Shown here piece by piece: positions 19,521-28,747 of a DNA stretch of 64,000 nucleotides; the stretch's first letter is position 1, and every line of letters starts with the position of its first letter. The stretch is from Sporosarcina luteola (GTDB taxonomy: Bacteria; Bacillota; Bacilli; Bacillales_A; Planococcaceae). The DNA lies in NCBI RefSeq assembly GCF_023715585.1, contig NZ_JAMBOK010000003.1, positions 1-64,000 of the forward strand, written 5' to 3'. Under the pieces are notes generated by a model. It saw only the letters and a program-made list of their open reading frames with translations. It did no database searches and was not told where the DNA came from. The position numbers and the translations under genes are program-made.

Positions 19521-21254
19521 TTATAATTTAATCCCTAATTTATTCATGCGGTTATACAATGTGGCCCTTGTGATATTTAGGTTTTTGGCGCATTCAAGTT
19601 TATTTCCATTCACCTTGTTCAACTCGCGTAAAATGATGTCCTTTTCATATTGTTGCAATTGCACACTTAATGCTTGGTTCTTATCCACAGCGAGTTGGCC
19701 AGATTGCACGTCTGGTGTCGGGCTAGAAGGATTCGATATCCGCTCCATTTCATTTGGTAGATCCTCGATTTTTATATTTCCGTTATCTGAAAAGACTACT
19801 AATCGTTCTACAACATTCCTTAGTTCGCGGATATTGCCGGGCCATGGGTGTTGCAGCAAAGATTGCATGACAGCTTGTGAAATGCCATGGATCGGACGGT
19901 TGTATTTTACTGAAATTTCGTAGAGGAAGTAATACGTCAATTCGATGATGTCCTCGGGACGTTCGCGGAGTGGCGGCACTTTGAAGTTGACGACATTTAA
20001 GCGGTAGTATAGATCCTCTCGGAACTTTCCCTCATTCACAAGTTCTTTCAAGTCACGGTTCGTTGCTGCAACAACGCGGAAATCTGCTTCAATTTCTTTC
20101 GTTCCGCCAACGGGGTAGAATCTCTTTTCCTGCAATAAACGCAAAATCTTCACCTGCATTTCAAGTGGCATTTCACCGATCTCGTCAAGGAAGAGTGTGC
20201 CTCCTCTTGCCAATTCGACTTTCCCTTTCTTCCCTTTTTGATCGGCCCCAGAAAATGCGCCTTTTTCATAACCAAATATCTCACTTTCGAATAAACCACT
20301 CGGAATCGCCCCACAGTTAATTGCGACAAACGGGGCATTCGGCTCCTCACGCAAATTATGCATGGCTTTTGCAAAGAGCTCTTTGCCCACTCCGCTTTCC
20401 CCATAAATCAAGATACTTACATTGGTCGTTGCTGCCTTCTTTGCTATTGATATTGTCTGCTTTAATGCGGGACTGTTGCCTCTTATATAGATGAACGGGT
20501 TGTCAGTCGGCAATGATTTACGGACTTCCTCCTCCAAGGTGAACAATTTTTCGGAAGTCATGTACAGTTCGTTATTTAACCGGATCTGGCTAGTGATATC
20601 TGTTTCCGAGACGACGGCGCCGATTATTTCATCATTGTAGTAGACGGGGTTTGAATTGATCAAGACGACAAGATCATTCCGTGCATTGTGCTGTCTATGG
20701 TAGACGGATGAGCCGGTTTTTAATGAGTTCAGGATCTCCAATTGATCCGAACTGAAGAAATCGGTGATTGGATTACCGATGATATCATCCTTTTTGATGG
20801 AAAATATTTTTTCGGCCCCTTTTGTCCAATACATCACGTTTGCCTGACGGTCAATGACGGTGCAGGACTCGTCGATTGTCTGAAGGATGGTATCCAAATA
20901 GGCTTGCCTCTGTTGATATTCATTCAAAAGATTTTTGGAAAAGATCTCTGTATTGACGTAGCCTACATAGTTGCTTTTGTACTCAATCAATAACGTATTA
21001 TTTTCCTGCGTGAGTGTCGAGACGATACGTTCAATCGGTATAGTGATGGGATGGACTGGACAAGTCTCGTACAACAGTTCTCCTGTTGTTGCGGATATAT
21101 GGACACATTGGATGGTGTGAGGATCTCGGAGAAATATCTTAGTTGGTGATTCTCGTATGATCTTTTCCTTTAATGCAGTCAGATCAATTTGTGAATCTAA
21201 TATGAGGAAATCGGTATTTATTATCTTTTCGAGTAAATGTTGTGCATTGTTCAT
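19521..21254 (-). CDS. sigma-54-dependent transcriptional activator (PAS-AAA+-Fis)
   Basis: 577 residues. A PAS sensor domain lies at about 110-225 (TILQTIDESCTVIDRQANVMYW), followed by an AAA+ domain with Walker A GESGVGKE, the sigma-54 loop as GAFSGA (T replaced by S), Walker B GTLFLDEIGEMP and RLNVVNFKVPPLRERPEDI. A Fis-type helix-turn-helix ends the protein (CAKNLNITRATLYNRMNKLG). Layout resembles PrdR-type regulators of proline metabolism. Start ATG 21254 follows GAGGTG; GTG 21266 overlaps that site. It is divergent from the catabolic operon and is the only sigma-54 activator seen in the window, so it is the likely controller of the sigma-54 promoters from 19.5 to 40.8 kb. Confidence 0.9.
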   Translation of the reverse strand: MNNAQHLLEKIINTDFLILDSQIDLTALKEKIIRESPTKIFLRDPHTIQCVHISATTGELLYETCPVHPITIPIERIVSTLTQENNTLLIEYKSNYVGYVNTEIFSKNLLNEYQQRQAYLDTILQTIDESCTVIDRQANVMYWTKGAEKIFSIKKDDIIGNPITDFFSSDQLEILNSLKTGSSVYHRQHNARNDLVVLINSNPVYYNDEIIGAVVSETDITSQIRLNNELYMTSEKLFTLEEEVRKSLPTDNPFIYIRGNSPALKQTISIAKKAATTNVSILIYGESGVGKELFAKAMHNLREEPNAPFVAINCGAIPSGLFESEIFGYEKGAFSGADQKGKKGKVELARGGTLFLDEIGEMPLEMQVKILRLLQEKRFYPVGGTKEIEADFRVVAATNRDLKELVNEGKFREDLYYRLNVVNFKVPPLRERPEDIIELTYYFLYEISVKYNRPIHGISQAVMQSLLQHPWPGNIRELRNVVERLVVFSDNGNIKIEDLPNEMERISNPSSPTPDVQSGQLAVDKNQALSVQLQQYEKDIILRELNKVNGNKLECAKNLNITRATLYNRMNKLGIKL

Positions 21255-21271
21255 TTGTTTAGCCACCTCAC

Positions 21272-21307
21272 TGTCAAATAATTTGTATCTGTCAAAATAA
21301 TTTTACA
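21272..21307. promoter_or_regulatory. candidate upstream activator sites
   Basis: Two palindromic sites: TGTCAAATAATTTGTA (21272-21287) and TGTCAAAATAATTTTACA (21290-21307). The second has the same 18-base form as TGTAAAAGAAATTTTACA at 32741-32758. They lie about 50-90 bases upstream of the sigma-54 promoter, the usual place for activator binding. Confidence 0.6.
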
Positions 21308-21358
21308 TGAATAGAATGAAAATTCAATAGAAAGATATAAATGCGTGGTTATGATTTG

Positions 21359-21376
21359 TTGGCATGAAACGTGCAT
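21359..21376 (+). promoter_or_regulatory. sigma-54 promoter of the hydroxyproline catabolic operon
   Basis: TTGGCATGAAACGTGCAT with the GG-10-GC spacing. The -12 element is TGC rather than TTGC. The predicted start site is near 21387, which supports ATG 21415 as the first codon of the next gene. Confidence 0.8.
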
Positions 21377-21414
21377 TAGAGATAAATGAACTTTCAAATG
21401 GGAGGAGGGGTTTT

Positions 21415-22596
21415 ATGAGTAGTATTCAACATCGAGATGTTGTGGTCATCGGTGGAGGCATTATTGGTGCAGCAATAGCCTATTACGGATCGAAAGCTAA
21501 TTTAGATATAACAATTCTTGAAAAAAAGGAGCTAGCGAGCGGTACTTCCTCTAGATGCGATGGAAATATTCTAGCGATTGATAAAGATCCTGGTTTTGAT
21601 AGTCAGATGTCATTGAAAAGTCAACAGCTTGTCCATGAGTTAGACAAAGACTTGGAAGTTAGCTTCGAGTACCGCAACCCTGGCAGTATCCTTGTTTGTG
21701 AAAATGATGCTGAAATGGAAGCGGCAAATCAATGGGTAAGCCGTCAACAAGCGGCTGGTCTTGATTTCAAGATGTTGGACCGCGCCGATCTTCGTAATGA
21801 GTCCAAATATTTTGCAGATGATTTATACGGAGGCCTGGAGTGTAAAACAGATTCGACAGTCAATCCATACATGTTAACGTATTCCATGTTTAGCAGTGCT
21901 GAAAAAATGGGAGCTAAAATCCATACCCATACAGAAGTGAAAAATATGAAAAGAGAAGCTTCAGGCAAATTCATCATTGAGACGAACAATGGAACCTATT
22001 CCGCTAATAAAGTGGTTAATGCAGGCGGGGTATGGGCACCTAGAATCGGCGAAATGGTGGGGCTCGACATTCCGATCTTCCCGAGAAAAGGGCAATTGAT
22101 CGTAGCTTCCAGGCAACAGCCGGTTGGACTGCGGAAGGTGATGGAGTTCGGTTACCTCATCTCCAAATTTGGTGGGCAACGTACTGTAGATCCGATGACG
22201 GAAAAATATGGTGTCGCACTCGTTTTTGAACCAACGGAGTCGCAGAACTTCCTTATTGGAAGCAGCCGTCAATTCGCAGGCTTCAATACAAAAGTTGATC
22301 ATGAAGTCATTAAGTATATTGCAAAAAGGGCTATCCGCTTCTATCCAAAAATTGCAGATATGACCGTGATTCGAACGTATGCCGGATTACGTCCTTGGAC
22401 GGAAGATCATCTGCCAATCATTTCACGCGTCGACCATATCCCTGGGTACTATATCGCGGCAGGCCATGAAGGCGATGGCATCAGTTTGGCAGCGGTAACA
22501 GGCAAATTGATTGAAGAGATGCTTGCGGATAAGGAAACATGCATCCCGATAGAACCATTGCGATTAGAACGATTTAAACAGGCGGTGACAAGCTGA
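21415..22596 (+). CDS. DAO-family FAD oxidoreductase, catalytic subunit of D-hydroxyproline dehydrogenase (LhpB-like)
   Basis: 393 residues. The N-terminal FAD motif is VVVIGGGIIGAAIAYYGS and the C-terminal DAO motif is RTYAGLRPWTEDHLPIISRV ... AAGHEGDGISLAAVTGKLI. Family members oxidise secondary or D-amino acids. With the epimerase directly downstream the likely substrate is cis-4-hydroxy-D-proline (inference). In Pseudomonas, heteromeric enzymes combine this subunit with HcnB- and HcnA-like subunits, which are here in the divergent operon at 17635-19451. Start ATG 21415 follows GGGAGGAGGGG. The stop overlaps the next ATG by one base. Confidence 0.85.
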   Translation: MSSIQHRDVVVIGGGIIGAAIAYYGSKANLDITILEKKELASGTSSRCDGNILAIDKDPGFDSQMSLKSQQLVHELDKDLEVSFEYRNPGSILVCENDAEMEAANQWVSRQQAAGLDFKMLDRADLRNESKYFADDLYGGLECKTDSTVNPYMLTYSMFSSAEKMGAKIHTHTEVKNMKREASGKFIIETNNGTYSANKVVNAGGVWAPRIGEMVGLDIPIFPRKGQLIVASRQQPVGLRKVMEFGYLISKFGGQRTVDPMTEKYGVALVFEPTESQNFLIGSSRQFAGFNTKVDHEVIKYIAKRAIRFYPKIADMTVIRTYAGLRPWTEDHLPIISRVDHIPGYYIAAGHEGDGISLAAVTGKLIEEMLADKETCIPIEPLRLERFKQAVTS

Positions 22597-23615
22597 TGAA
22601 GTACCAACGAGTATTTACAACAATTGATACACATACAGGTGGAAATCCAACAAGGACCCTTATTAGTGGCTTGCCGCCGTTAAAAGGAAAAACGATGTCC
22701 GAAAAAATGTTGTATATGGAAAAACATTATGATTGGATTCGGAAGTTTTTAATGAATGAACCCCGGGGGCATGGAGTCATGTCCGGCGCGTTAATGACTG
22801 ACCCATGCCACCCTGATGCTGATGTTGGTGTCATCTATATTGAAACGGGCGGCTACTTACCGATGTGTGGCCACGATACGATCGGATTCTGTACAGCATT
22901 GATCGAGGCAGGATTGATTGACGTCCAAGAACCTGTAACGAATATTAAAGTTGATACGCCAGCCGGTCTTATTAACGTAGACGTCCAAGTCGTCGATGGC
23001 GTAGCGAAAGAAGTGACGTTCGTCAATGTTCCATCCTTCTTGTTGAAATCAATTGAAATCGGCGTCGAAGGAATCGGCAATGTGGAATGTGATATCGCTT
23101 ACGGTGGTAACTTCTATGGAATCATCGACGCACGAAAGTTAGGCATTCCGCTCGTGGAGACCAATGCGACGAACATTATCAATAAAGGGATCGATATCCG
23201 GAATGCCATCAACGCAACCGAAGAAATTGTCCATCCGGAATTCCCATTCATCAACGGGTTGACACATATTGAGTTTTATACGGATCCTACTCATCCGGAT
23301 GCGGACTTGAAAAATACAGTCATCGTGCCGCCGGGGGGAATTGACCGCTCACCATGTGGAACAGGTACATCCGCTAAGCTGGCAACATTGTACAAGAGAA
23401 AAGAGCTTGGCCTCAATGAACGATTCGTCTATGAAAGTATTGTAGGTACGCTGTTCAAAGCACGTGTCCTAGAAGAAACAACTGTAAAAGACCTGGATGC
23501 AGTCATTCCTGAAGTGACGGGTTCTGCATGGGTTATGGGGATGCATCGCTTCTTCTACAACGAAAAAGACCCATTGCGTGAAGGGTATCTGCTTATTCCG
23601 CCAATGGACCACTAA
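22596..23615 (+). CDS. 4-hydroxyproline 2-epimerase (proline racemase family)
   Basis: 339 residues of the proline racemase fold. Both catalytic cysteines are present: MCGHDTIG (about residue 89) and SPCGTGTSA (about residue 250). Other family motifs are DTHTGGNPTR and GNFYGI. The two-Cys form is expected for epimerisation of trans-4-hydroxy-L-proline to cis-4-hydroxy-D-proline (or proline racemisation), not for the Cys/Thr dehydratases. It is translationally coupled to the DAO gene. Choice of hydroxyproline over proline rests on the downstream deaminase. Confidence 0.88.
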   Translation: MKYQRVFTTIDTHTGGNPTRTLISGLPPLKGKTMSEKMLYMEKHYDWIRKFLMNEPRGHGVMSGALMTDPCHPDADVGVIYIETGGYLPMCGHDTIGFCTALIEAGLIDVQEPVTNIKVDTPAGLINVDVQVVDGVAKEVTFVNVPSFLLKSIEIGVEGIGNVECDIAYGGNFYGIIDARKLGIPLVETNATNIINKGIDIRNAINATEEIVHPEFPFINGLTHIEFYTDPTHPDADLKNTVIVPPGGIDRSPCGTGTSAKLATLYKRKELGLNERFVYESIVGTLFKARVLEETTVKDLDAVIPEVTGSAWVMGMHRFFYNEKDPLREGYLLIPPMDH

Positions 23616-23689
23616 TCTGAGGGAATGGGGCAAAGCGTCCGGTGGGATTATGCGTGGCGCAAATATTGTATTCGAAAGGAGTTGTTTAC

Positions 23690-24610
23690 ATGAACTATGA
23701 AAAATTGTACTGCACGATCGATACGCATGTCGTTGGAGAACCGTTCCGTATCGTCATCCAATCCCCGATTGCCTTTAGTGGGGTGGATGTCAACTCCAAT
23801 CATACGGAGTTGGCAAATAACTTCGAAACTGAAAAGAACCTGTTGTTGAATGAACCACGGGGGCATCGAGGCATGAACGGTTGTATCGTCACATCGTCCC
23901 TTACTGCGGATTTTCAATTGTTATTCTTTACGCATAAAGGCGGCAACAATTTCAAGTACGAAGGATTGCTAGCGACTGTAACCGCACTCATCGAAACAGG
24001 GAATTTGAAGAGAACTACAGACGATTCTTATAAAGTGGAAACGGCACACGGCATCTACACAGTAAAAGCACACGTCAACGATCAGGAAGTGACCGCCGTT
24101 GAATTGGAGAGCGGTGTGTGTACGGTCACTGAATCAGAGGTCGATGCAGCTGCTGCGGTTTCCGTAGATAATACCCGGAACTACTTGATCTACAATTTGC
24201 CTGAGTCCATTCAGGGAATTGGACTGGAGCATTTAGCGGCGGTAAGCGATTGGGGGATCGCCAAAACTGTGGAGCTTACAAATGCGAATATCGCCTATGA
24301 CGGTGTAATCCTCGTAGAGAAACTACAAGAATCATCGAATAGCGTCCGCTCCGTCACATTTGAAAAGGATGGCTATATTCTTCGGTCTCCGGGAGTGGAT
24401 AGCAGTTTTGCGCTTCTAACGCTTCTCAATGCTCAGGAGTCTATAACTGACCTTGAAAATGAAAGTATTTTTGGTAGTTCATTAACTGTACATTCGCTAT
24501 TGGCGAATGAAGGTCGGTATTCCGTTACAGCGGTGCCATTCGTTACTGGATCACATGAATTCATTTTTGATTCTGAAGATCCATTGAAAAACGGTTTCAT
24601 CTTGGCGTGA
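23690..24610 (+). CDS. proline racemase family protein lacking both catalytic cysteines
   Basis: 306 residues, clearly homologous to its upstream neighbour: TIDTHVVGEPFRIV, NEPRGHRGMNG, and a matching C-terminal GSHEFIFDSEDPLKNGF. The first catalytic site MCGHD is replaced by FKYEGLLAT, and the second, SPCGTGT, by SPGVDSSFA, so neither Cys remains. The reading frame is intact and near full length, with RBS AAAGGAG before ATG 23690, so it is not a decayed gene. It could be a non-catalytic partner of the epimerase, a binding protein, or an enzyme with another chemistry. Function unknown. Confidence 0.8.
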   Translation: MNYEKLYCTIDTHVVGEPFRIVIQSPIAFSGVDVNSNHTELANNFETEKNLLLNEPRGHRGMNGCIVTSSLTADFQLLFFTHKGGNNFKYEGLLATVTALIETGNLKRTTDDSYKVETAHGIYTVKAHVNDQEVTAVELESGVCTVTESEVDAAAAVSVDNTRNYLIYNLPESIQGIGLEHLAAVSDWGIAKTVELTNANIAYDGVILVEKLQESSNSVRSVTFEKDGYILRSPGVDSSFALLTLLNAQESITDLENESIFGSSLTVHSLLANEGRYSVTAVPFVTGSHEFIFDSEDPLKNGFILA

Positions 24611-24668
24611 GATTGGCTTGTCCAAATGGAGAGGATCTATTCGCGGTACAAATAAAGGGGGAGTGACG

Positions 24669-26111
24669 ATGGAAATGGAGAAGAGATTACCGAAATTAGC
24701 AGAAGTTCTATTTGTGTTAATTAGTTTCGGTGTCATCATGGTTACATTTATAGTCGTGTTTGGAATTTCAATTCACCTGGCATTACTGACTACATGGTTC
24801 ATGATTATGTTAGTAGGTTTGAAGATTGGTTACAGATATAAGGAAATGCAGGATGGGTTATTGAAGGGCGTGACAGATGGTCTGGAAGCGGTCCTTGTTC
24901 TATTATCGGTAGGCGCCTTGATTGGGACGTGGATTGCTGGCGGAGTTGTGCCATCCATCATATATTACGGCTTGTCCGTAATTGAACCGAACATCTTTTT
25001 AATGGCAGCTTTTATCATTTGTACGGTAACGTCCATTGTGACGGGTACTTCTTTCGGATCTGCAGGAACTGCGGGGATTGCAATGATGGCGATTGGAGCA
25101 AGCTTTGGCTTCCCACTGCCACTAGTTGCAGGTGCAGTAATTTCCGGTTGCTATGTAGGGGATAAGCTTTCTCCATTATCCGATACGACTGTCATGACAG
25201 CTTCTCTTTCGAAGGTAGATTTGATTGAACATATTAAATCGATGTTGACTGTCAGTTTTCCGGCCTGGTTGATCGCGGCTGTGCTGTTCTTGACTGCAGG
25301 ATTCTTCTACAGTGGTTCAGGTGACTTGAGTGCTGCAACATCAACGATGGGTTCTTTGGAGGAGTATTTCCATATCGGTTGGTATATGCTCATCCCGGCA
25401 CTGATTGTCATCCTCTTATTGGCATTTAAGATGCCAGCCATCCCGGTTATTCTATTTGGTGCATTTTTGGGTACAATCTGGGCGTTCTTATTCCAAGGCG
25501 CAACATTCTTGGAAGCGTTCAATATTATGTACGCAGGAAACTCCATTGAGTCTGGAGTTCAATTCATCGATAAATTATTAAATCGTGGCGGAATCGTTTT
25601 CATGCTTGATGTCATCGCATTGATCATCTTTGCGCTTGGTGTTGGCGGTTTAATGGAACGGATTGGTGTGTTACATGCGCTTGGTGACTACTTGGCGAAA
25701 TGGGCTAACAACCCAGGGAAGACAACCACTGCGACCCTCCTTGCCGGAATACTCGGAAATGCTTTCGGTGGAGCGTATGTGTCGCTTATAACAGCAACTA
25801 AGATCACCGGTGAAAACTATGACCGCTTGAATATAGATCGCCGTGTGCTTTCAAGAAACTCTGAAGCAGGTGGAACAGTGACGACCCCGATGGTTCCTTG
25901 GTCAGATGGTGGAGTGTTCATGGCCGCAGCACTCGGTGTTTCCACAATGAGCTACTTGCCATTCTTATGGTTCAACTTCCTAGTAGTCATCATCTCCCTA
26001 ATTTACGGCTTTACAGGTAAATTCATTTGGTACAATAAGCAACCGCTGCCTGATAGGAAAATGAATAACAGTGTAGTAATTGAAGATGAAAAGATATTAA
26101 TTAAATCATAA
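24669..26111 (+). CDS. NhaC-family Na+/H+ antiporter-like carrier
   Basis: 480 residues with about twelve membrane segments. NhaC family signatures include TGTSFGSAGTAGIAMMAIG, GAVISGCYVGDKLSPLSDTTVMTASLSKVD and the late NSEAGGTVTTPMVPWSDGG. Several NhaC-like proteins carry amino or organic acids in exchange for ions. Being embedded between epimerase-type and deaminase genes, it may transport hydroxyproline, proline or a product (inference). Start ATG 24669 follows AAAGGGGGAG; upstream in-frame codons have no RBS. Confidence 0.85.
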   Translation: MEMEKRLPKLAEVLFVLISFGVIMVTFIVVFGISIHLALLTTWFMIMLVGLKIGYRYKEMQDGLLKGVTDGLEAVLVLLSVGALIGTWIAGGVVPSIIYYGLSVIEPNIFLMAAFIICTVTSIVTGTSFGSAGTAGIAMMAIGASFGFPLPLVAGAVISGCYVGDKLSPLSDTTVMTASLSKVDLIEHIKSMLTVSFPAWLIAAVLFLTAGFFYSGSGDLSAATSTMGSLEEYFHIGWYMLIPALIVILLLAFKMPAIPVILFGAFLGTIWAFLFQGATFLEAFNIMYAGNSIESGVQFIDKLLNRGGIVFMLDVIALIIFALGVGGLMERIGVLHALGDYLAKWANNPGKTTTATLLAGILGNAFGGAYVSLITATKITGENYDRLNIDRRVLSRNSEAGGTVTTPMVPWSDGGVFMAAALGVSTMSYLPFLWFNFLVVIISLIYGFTGKFIWYNKQPLPDRKMNNSVVIEDEKILIKS

Positions 26112-26132
26112 ATATAATTGGAGGAATTACAG

Positions 26133-27035
26133 ATGGTTAAATTAGAAGGTGTATTTCCAGTACTTGTAACACCGATGTTGAATCAACAAGATATCGATTG
26201 GGACGGGTTCCGCAACAATATCGAGCATTTTATCGAAGAAGGTGTTGCAGGGATTGCAATCAACGGAAGCACGGGCGAATTCGTCAGTTTGACAAAAGAA
26301 GAACGTTTCAAAGCGGTTGAGGTGGCGGTAGAACAAGTGAACGGACGTATCCCGTTGGTTGTCGGTACAGCAGCTGAAACGACCGCAGATGCAATCGAAT
26401 ATACACAACAAGCGGAAAAAGCGGGCGCAGATGCAGCGCTATTGATCAATTCATACTATGCACATCCAAAAGAGGAAGAAATCTACGAGCACTTCAAAGC
26501 GGTTGCAGAATCGGTCAAATTTCCAATCATGATCTACAACAACCCATTTACGTCCGGCGTAGACATTAGTACGGAAACAATTTTACGCGTAGGCCGCGAT
26601 GTCGAGAACATCACGCACATCAAAGAATCGAGCGGAGGCATCGGCAAAGCGCGCGACATCGCACGCCAAGGCGAGGGCTTCATCAACGTGTTCTGTGGTT
26701 CCGAGGACCTTGCGATAGAATCATTCCTGGTCGGTGCCACGGGCTGGATCTCCGTATCGGGTAACATTGTACCCGGTCTAGTGACTTCGATGTACAACCA
26801 TGTAAAAGCTGGCGAATTAGACGAAGCCTGGAAACTATATGACAAATTGCTTCCGCTTTGCGAGTACCTAGAAGGTTCTGGAAAATACGTTCAAATCACA
26901 AAACGTGCAATGGAATTGAAAGGCTGCGCGGGTGGTCCTTGCCGTCTACCACGTCTACCACTAAATGAAGATGAGGATGCCAAATTAAAAGAATTGATGG
27001 CGGATTTAGGTGTACTTAAACGTACTTATAACTAA
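26133..27035 (+). CDS. DHDPS/NAL-family lyase, probable 1-pyrroline-4-hydroxy-2-carboxylate deaminase
   Basis: 300 residues of the class I aldolase-like barrel. NGSTGEF near residue 44, Tyr in IMIYNNP, and the Schiff-base Lys in ITHIKESSGG (about residue 162) are all seen. In hydroxyproline pathways this family member (LhpC-type) removes water and ammonia from pyrroline-4-hydroxy-2-carboxylate to give 2-oxoglutarate semialdehyde. The assignment over dihydrodipicolinate synthase rests on its place between hydroxyproline epimerase and an aldehyde dehydrogenase. Start ATG 26133 follows TTGGAGG. Confidence 0.82.
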   Translation: MVKLEGVFPVLVTPMLNQQDIDWDGFRNNIEHFIEEGVAGIAINGSTGEFVSLTKEERFKAVEVAVEQVNGRIPLVVGTAAETTADAIEYTQQAEKAGADAALLINSYYAHPKEEEIYEHFKAVAESVKFPIMIYNNPFTSGVDISTETILRVGRDVENITHIKESSGGIGKARDIARQGEGFINVFCGSEDLAIESFLVGATGWISVSGNIVPGLVTSMYNHVKAGELDEAWKLYDKLLPLCEYLEGSGKYVQITKRAMELKGCAGGPCRLPRLPLNEDEDAKLKELMADLGVLKRTYN

Positions 27036-27053
27036 TAGGAAGGGAGAATCATT

Positions 27054-28544
27054 ATGCAAGCGATCAATTATGATTTAAAACCAAAAGTCAAAGCGTTCCT
27101 TGAAGGTGTAAAAGGCCTTTACATTAACGGGGAATACGTTGAGGCGAAAAGCGGGAAGACATTTGATGTAGTTGATCCGGCAACGGAGGAAGTTATCGCA
27201 AAAGTAAGCGAGGCGCAAGCAGAGGACGTTGAATTTGCCGTTGCGGCAGCTCGTGAGGCGTTCGATGAAGGTGAATGGACGAAGATGGATGCAGCGACAC
27301 GTTCCCACCTCATCTATAAATTTGCTGATCTACTGGAGGCAAACCGGGAGGAGCTTGCACAACTCGAATCACTCGATAATGGTAAACCGTATGAAACTGC
27401 ACTTGCGGATGATGTGGATGGAACGATTCAACATTTCCGTTACTACGCAGGCTGGGCAACAAAAATCACAGGCCAGACGGTGCAAGTGTCCCCGGATTAC
27501 TTAAACTATATCGTCCATGAGCCAGTAGGTGTTGTTGGGCAAATCATTCCTTGGAACTTCCCGCTCGCGATGGCGGCATGGAAACTAGGAGCTGCACTTG
27601 CGGTCGGGTGTACAGTCGTAATCAAACCGGCAAGTGAAACACCGCTTTCCCTTCTTTATGCGGCAAAACTGTTCAAAGAAGCAGGCTTCCCGGATGGTGT
27701 TGTCAACGTAGTCCCAGGTGCTGGACGCGTTGCAGGAGAAGCCATCATTACGCATAAAGACATCAACAAAGTGGCCTTCACAGGTTCAACAGCTGTCGGT
27801 AAAGAAGTGATGAAAAAAGCGGCGGAACAAATGAAAGGTGTTACACTCGAGCTTGGCGGTAAATCACCGGCAATCGTACTCGAAGATGCGAACGTCGAAG
27901 ATGCGATTGAAGGCGCATTTGCGGGTACAATGTACAACCACGGGCAAAACTGTAGTGCATGTACACGTGTATTCGTTCAGCGTGGCCTCTACAATCAATT
28001 CGTAGAAGAGCTTGCAGAAAAAGCGAAAGCGTTGAAAGTAGGACCTGGCTTGGACCCGGCGACAGAAATGGGGCCACTCGTATCTGCAAAACAACAGCAG
28101 ACAGTCCTTGGATACATCGAACAAGGGAAAGCGGAAGGTGCGCGCCTTGTCGCGGGCGGAGAAAGAGCGCATGAAAAAGGCTTCTACGTACAACCAACCG
28201 TCTTTGCGGATGTTGAAGATCACATGACAATCGCACGCGAGGAGATCTTTGGACCTGTCCTTTCCATCTTTGTCTTCGACACCGTCGAGGAAGTCATCAA
28301 ACGTGCAAACGACAGCGACTACGGACTGGCTGCAAGTGTCTGGACGGAGAATATCAAGAAAGGCCACTACATCGCAGGCAAACTCCAAGCGGGAACTGTC
28401 TGGGTGAATGACTTCGGCCTGGAATGGGAGACAATGCCATTCGGTGGCTACAAGCAATCAGGTATCGGCCGCGAAATGGGCGGCGAATACGGATTGGCGA
28501 ACTACACGGAAGTGAAAAGTGTGTTCGTGAACATCAAGCAATAA
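27054..28544 (+). CDS. aldehyde dehydrogenase, probable 2-oxoglutarate semialdehyde dehydrogenase
   Basis: 496 residues, complete ALDH. It has IIPWNFPLAMAAWKLG, KPASETPL, the NAD-loop FTGSTAVGKEV, Glu in TLELGGKSP, catalytic Cys in NHGQNCSACTR (about residue 301) and the EEIFGPVLS motif. As the last gene of the operon it should oxidise 2-oxoglutarate semialdehyde to 2-oxoglutarate. By sequence alone it also resembles betaine or gamma-aminobutyraldehyde dehydrogenases. RBS GGAAGGGAG precedes ATG 27054. Confidence 0.85.
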   Translation: MQAINYDLKPKVKAFLEGVKGLYINGEYVEAKSGKTFDVVDPATEEVIAKVSEAQAEDVEFAVAAAREAFDEGEWTKMDAATRSHLIYKFADLLEANREELAQLESLDNGKPYETALADDVDGTIQHFRYYAGWATKITGQTVQVSPDYLNYIVHEPVGVVGQIIPWNFPLAMAAWKLGAALAVGCTVVIKPASETPLSLLYAAKLFKEAGFPDGVVNVVPGAGRVAGEAIITHKDINKVAFTGSTAVGKEVMKKAAEQMKGVTLELGGKSPAIVLEDANVEDAIEGAFAGTMYNHGQNCSACTRVFVQRGLYNQFVEELAEKAKALKVGPGLDPATEMGPLVSAKQQQTVLGYIEQGKAEGARLVAGGERAHEKGFYVQPTVFADVEDHMTIAREEIFGPVLSIFVFDTVEEVIKRANDSDYGLAASVWTENIKKGHYIAGKLQAGTVWVNDFGLEWETMPFGGYKQSGIGREMGGEYGLANYTEVKSVFVNIKQ

Positions 28545-28670
28545 TCGAATTCCGTTTCCCCATCGAAAATCGAATAACATAAAACGCGGATATTCCCCCA
28601 AATATCCGCGAATCCGATTCTTATATGCAACACGCGAAATAAAGTCGAAAAACCTACCCCTGTAATATAG

Positions 28671-28720
28671 AAAAAGAGATCGCTGCACCAGTTGAACACC
28701 CACTGGTCGGCGGTCTCTTT
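28671..28720. terminator. imperfect bidirectional terminator between ALDH and rpoN
   Basis: AAAAAGAGATCGCTGCACCAGT ... ACTGGTCGGCGGTCTCTTT forms a long interrupted stem with A and T tracts on either side. A second small hairpin (GCGGATATT/AATATCCGC) lies near 28587-28610. Confidence 0.65.
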
Positions 28721-28747
28721 CAAATAATAAGTAGATTTTGGCTTGGG

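Noticed and set aside
23690..24610. Pseudogene of the epimerase
   Set aside because: No frameshift or stop, good RBS, near full length and conserved fold motifs; loss of the Cys residues looks like divergence rather than decay.
26133..27035. Dihydrodipicolinate synthase (lysine synthesis)
   Set aside because: Same family, but operon context with epimerase, dehydrogenase and semialdehyde dehydrogenase points to the hydroxyproline deaminase.
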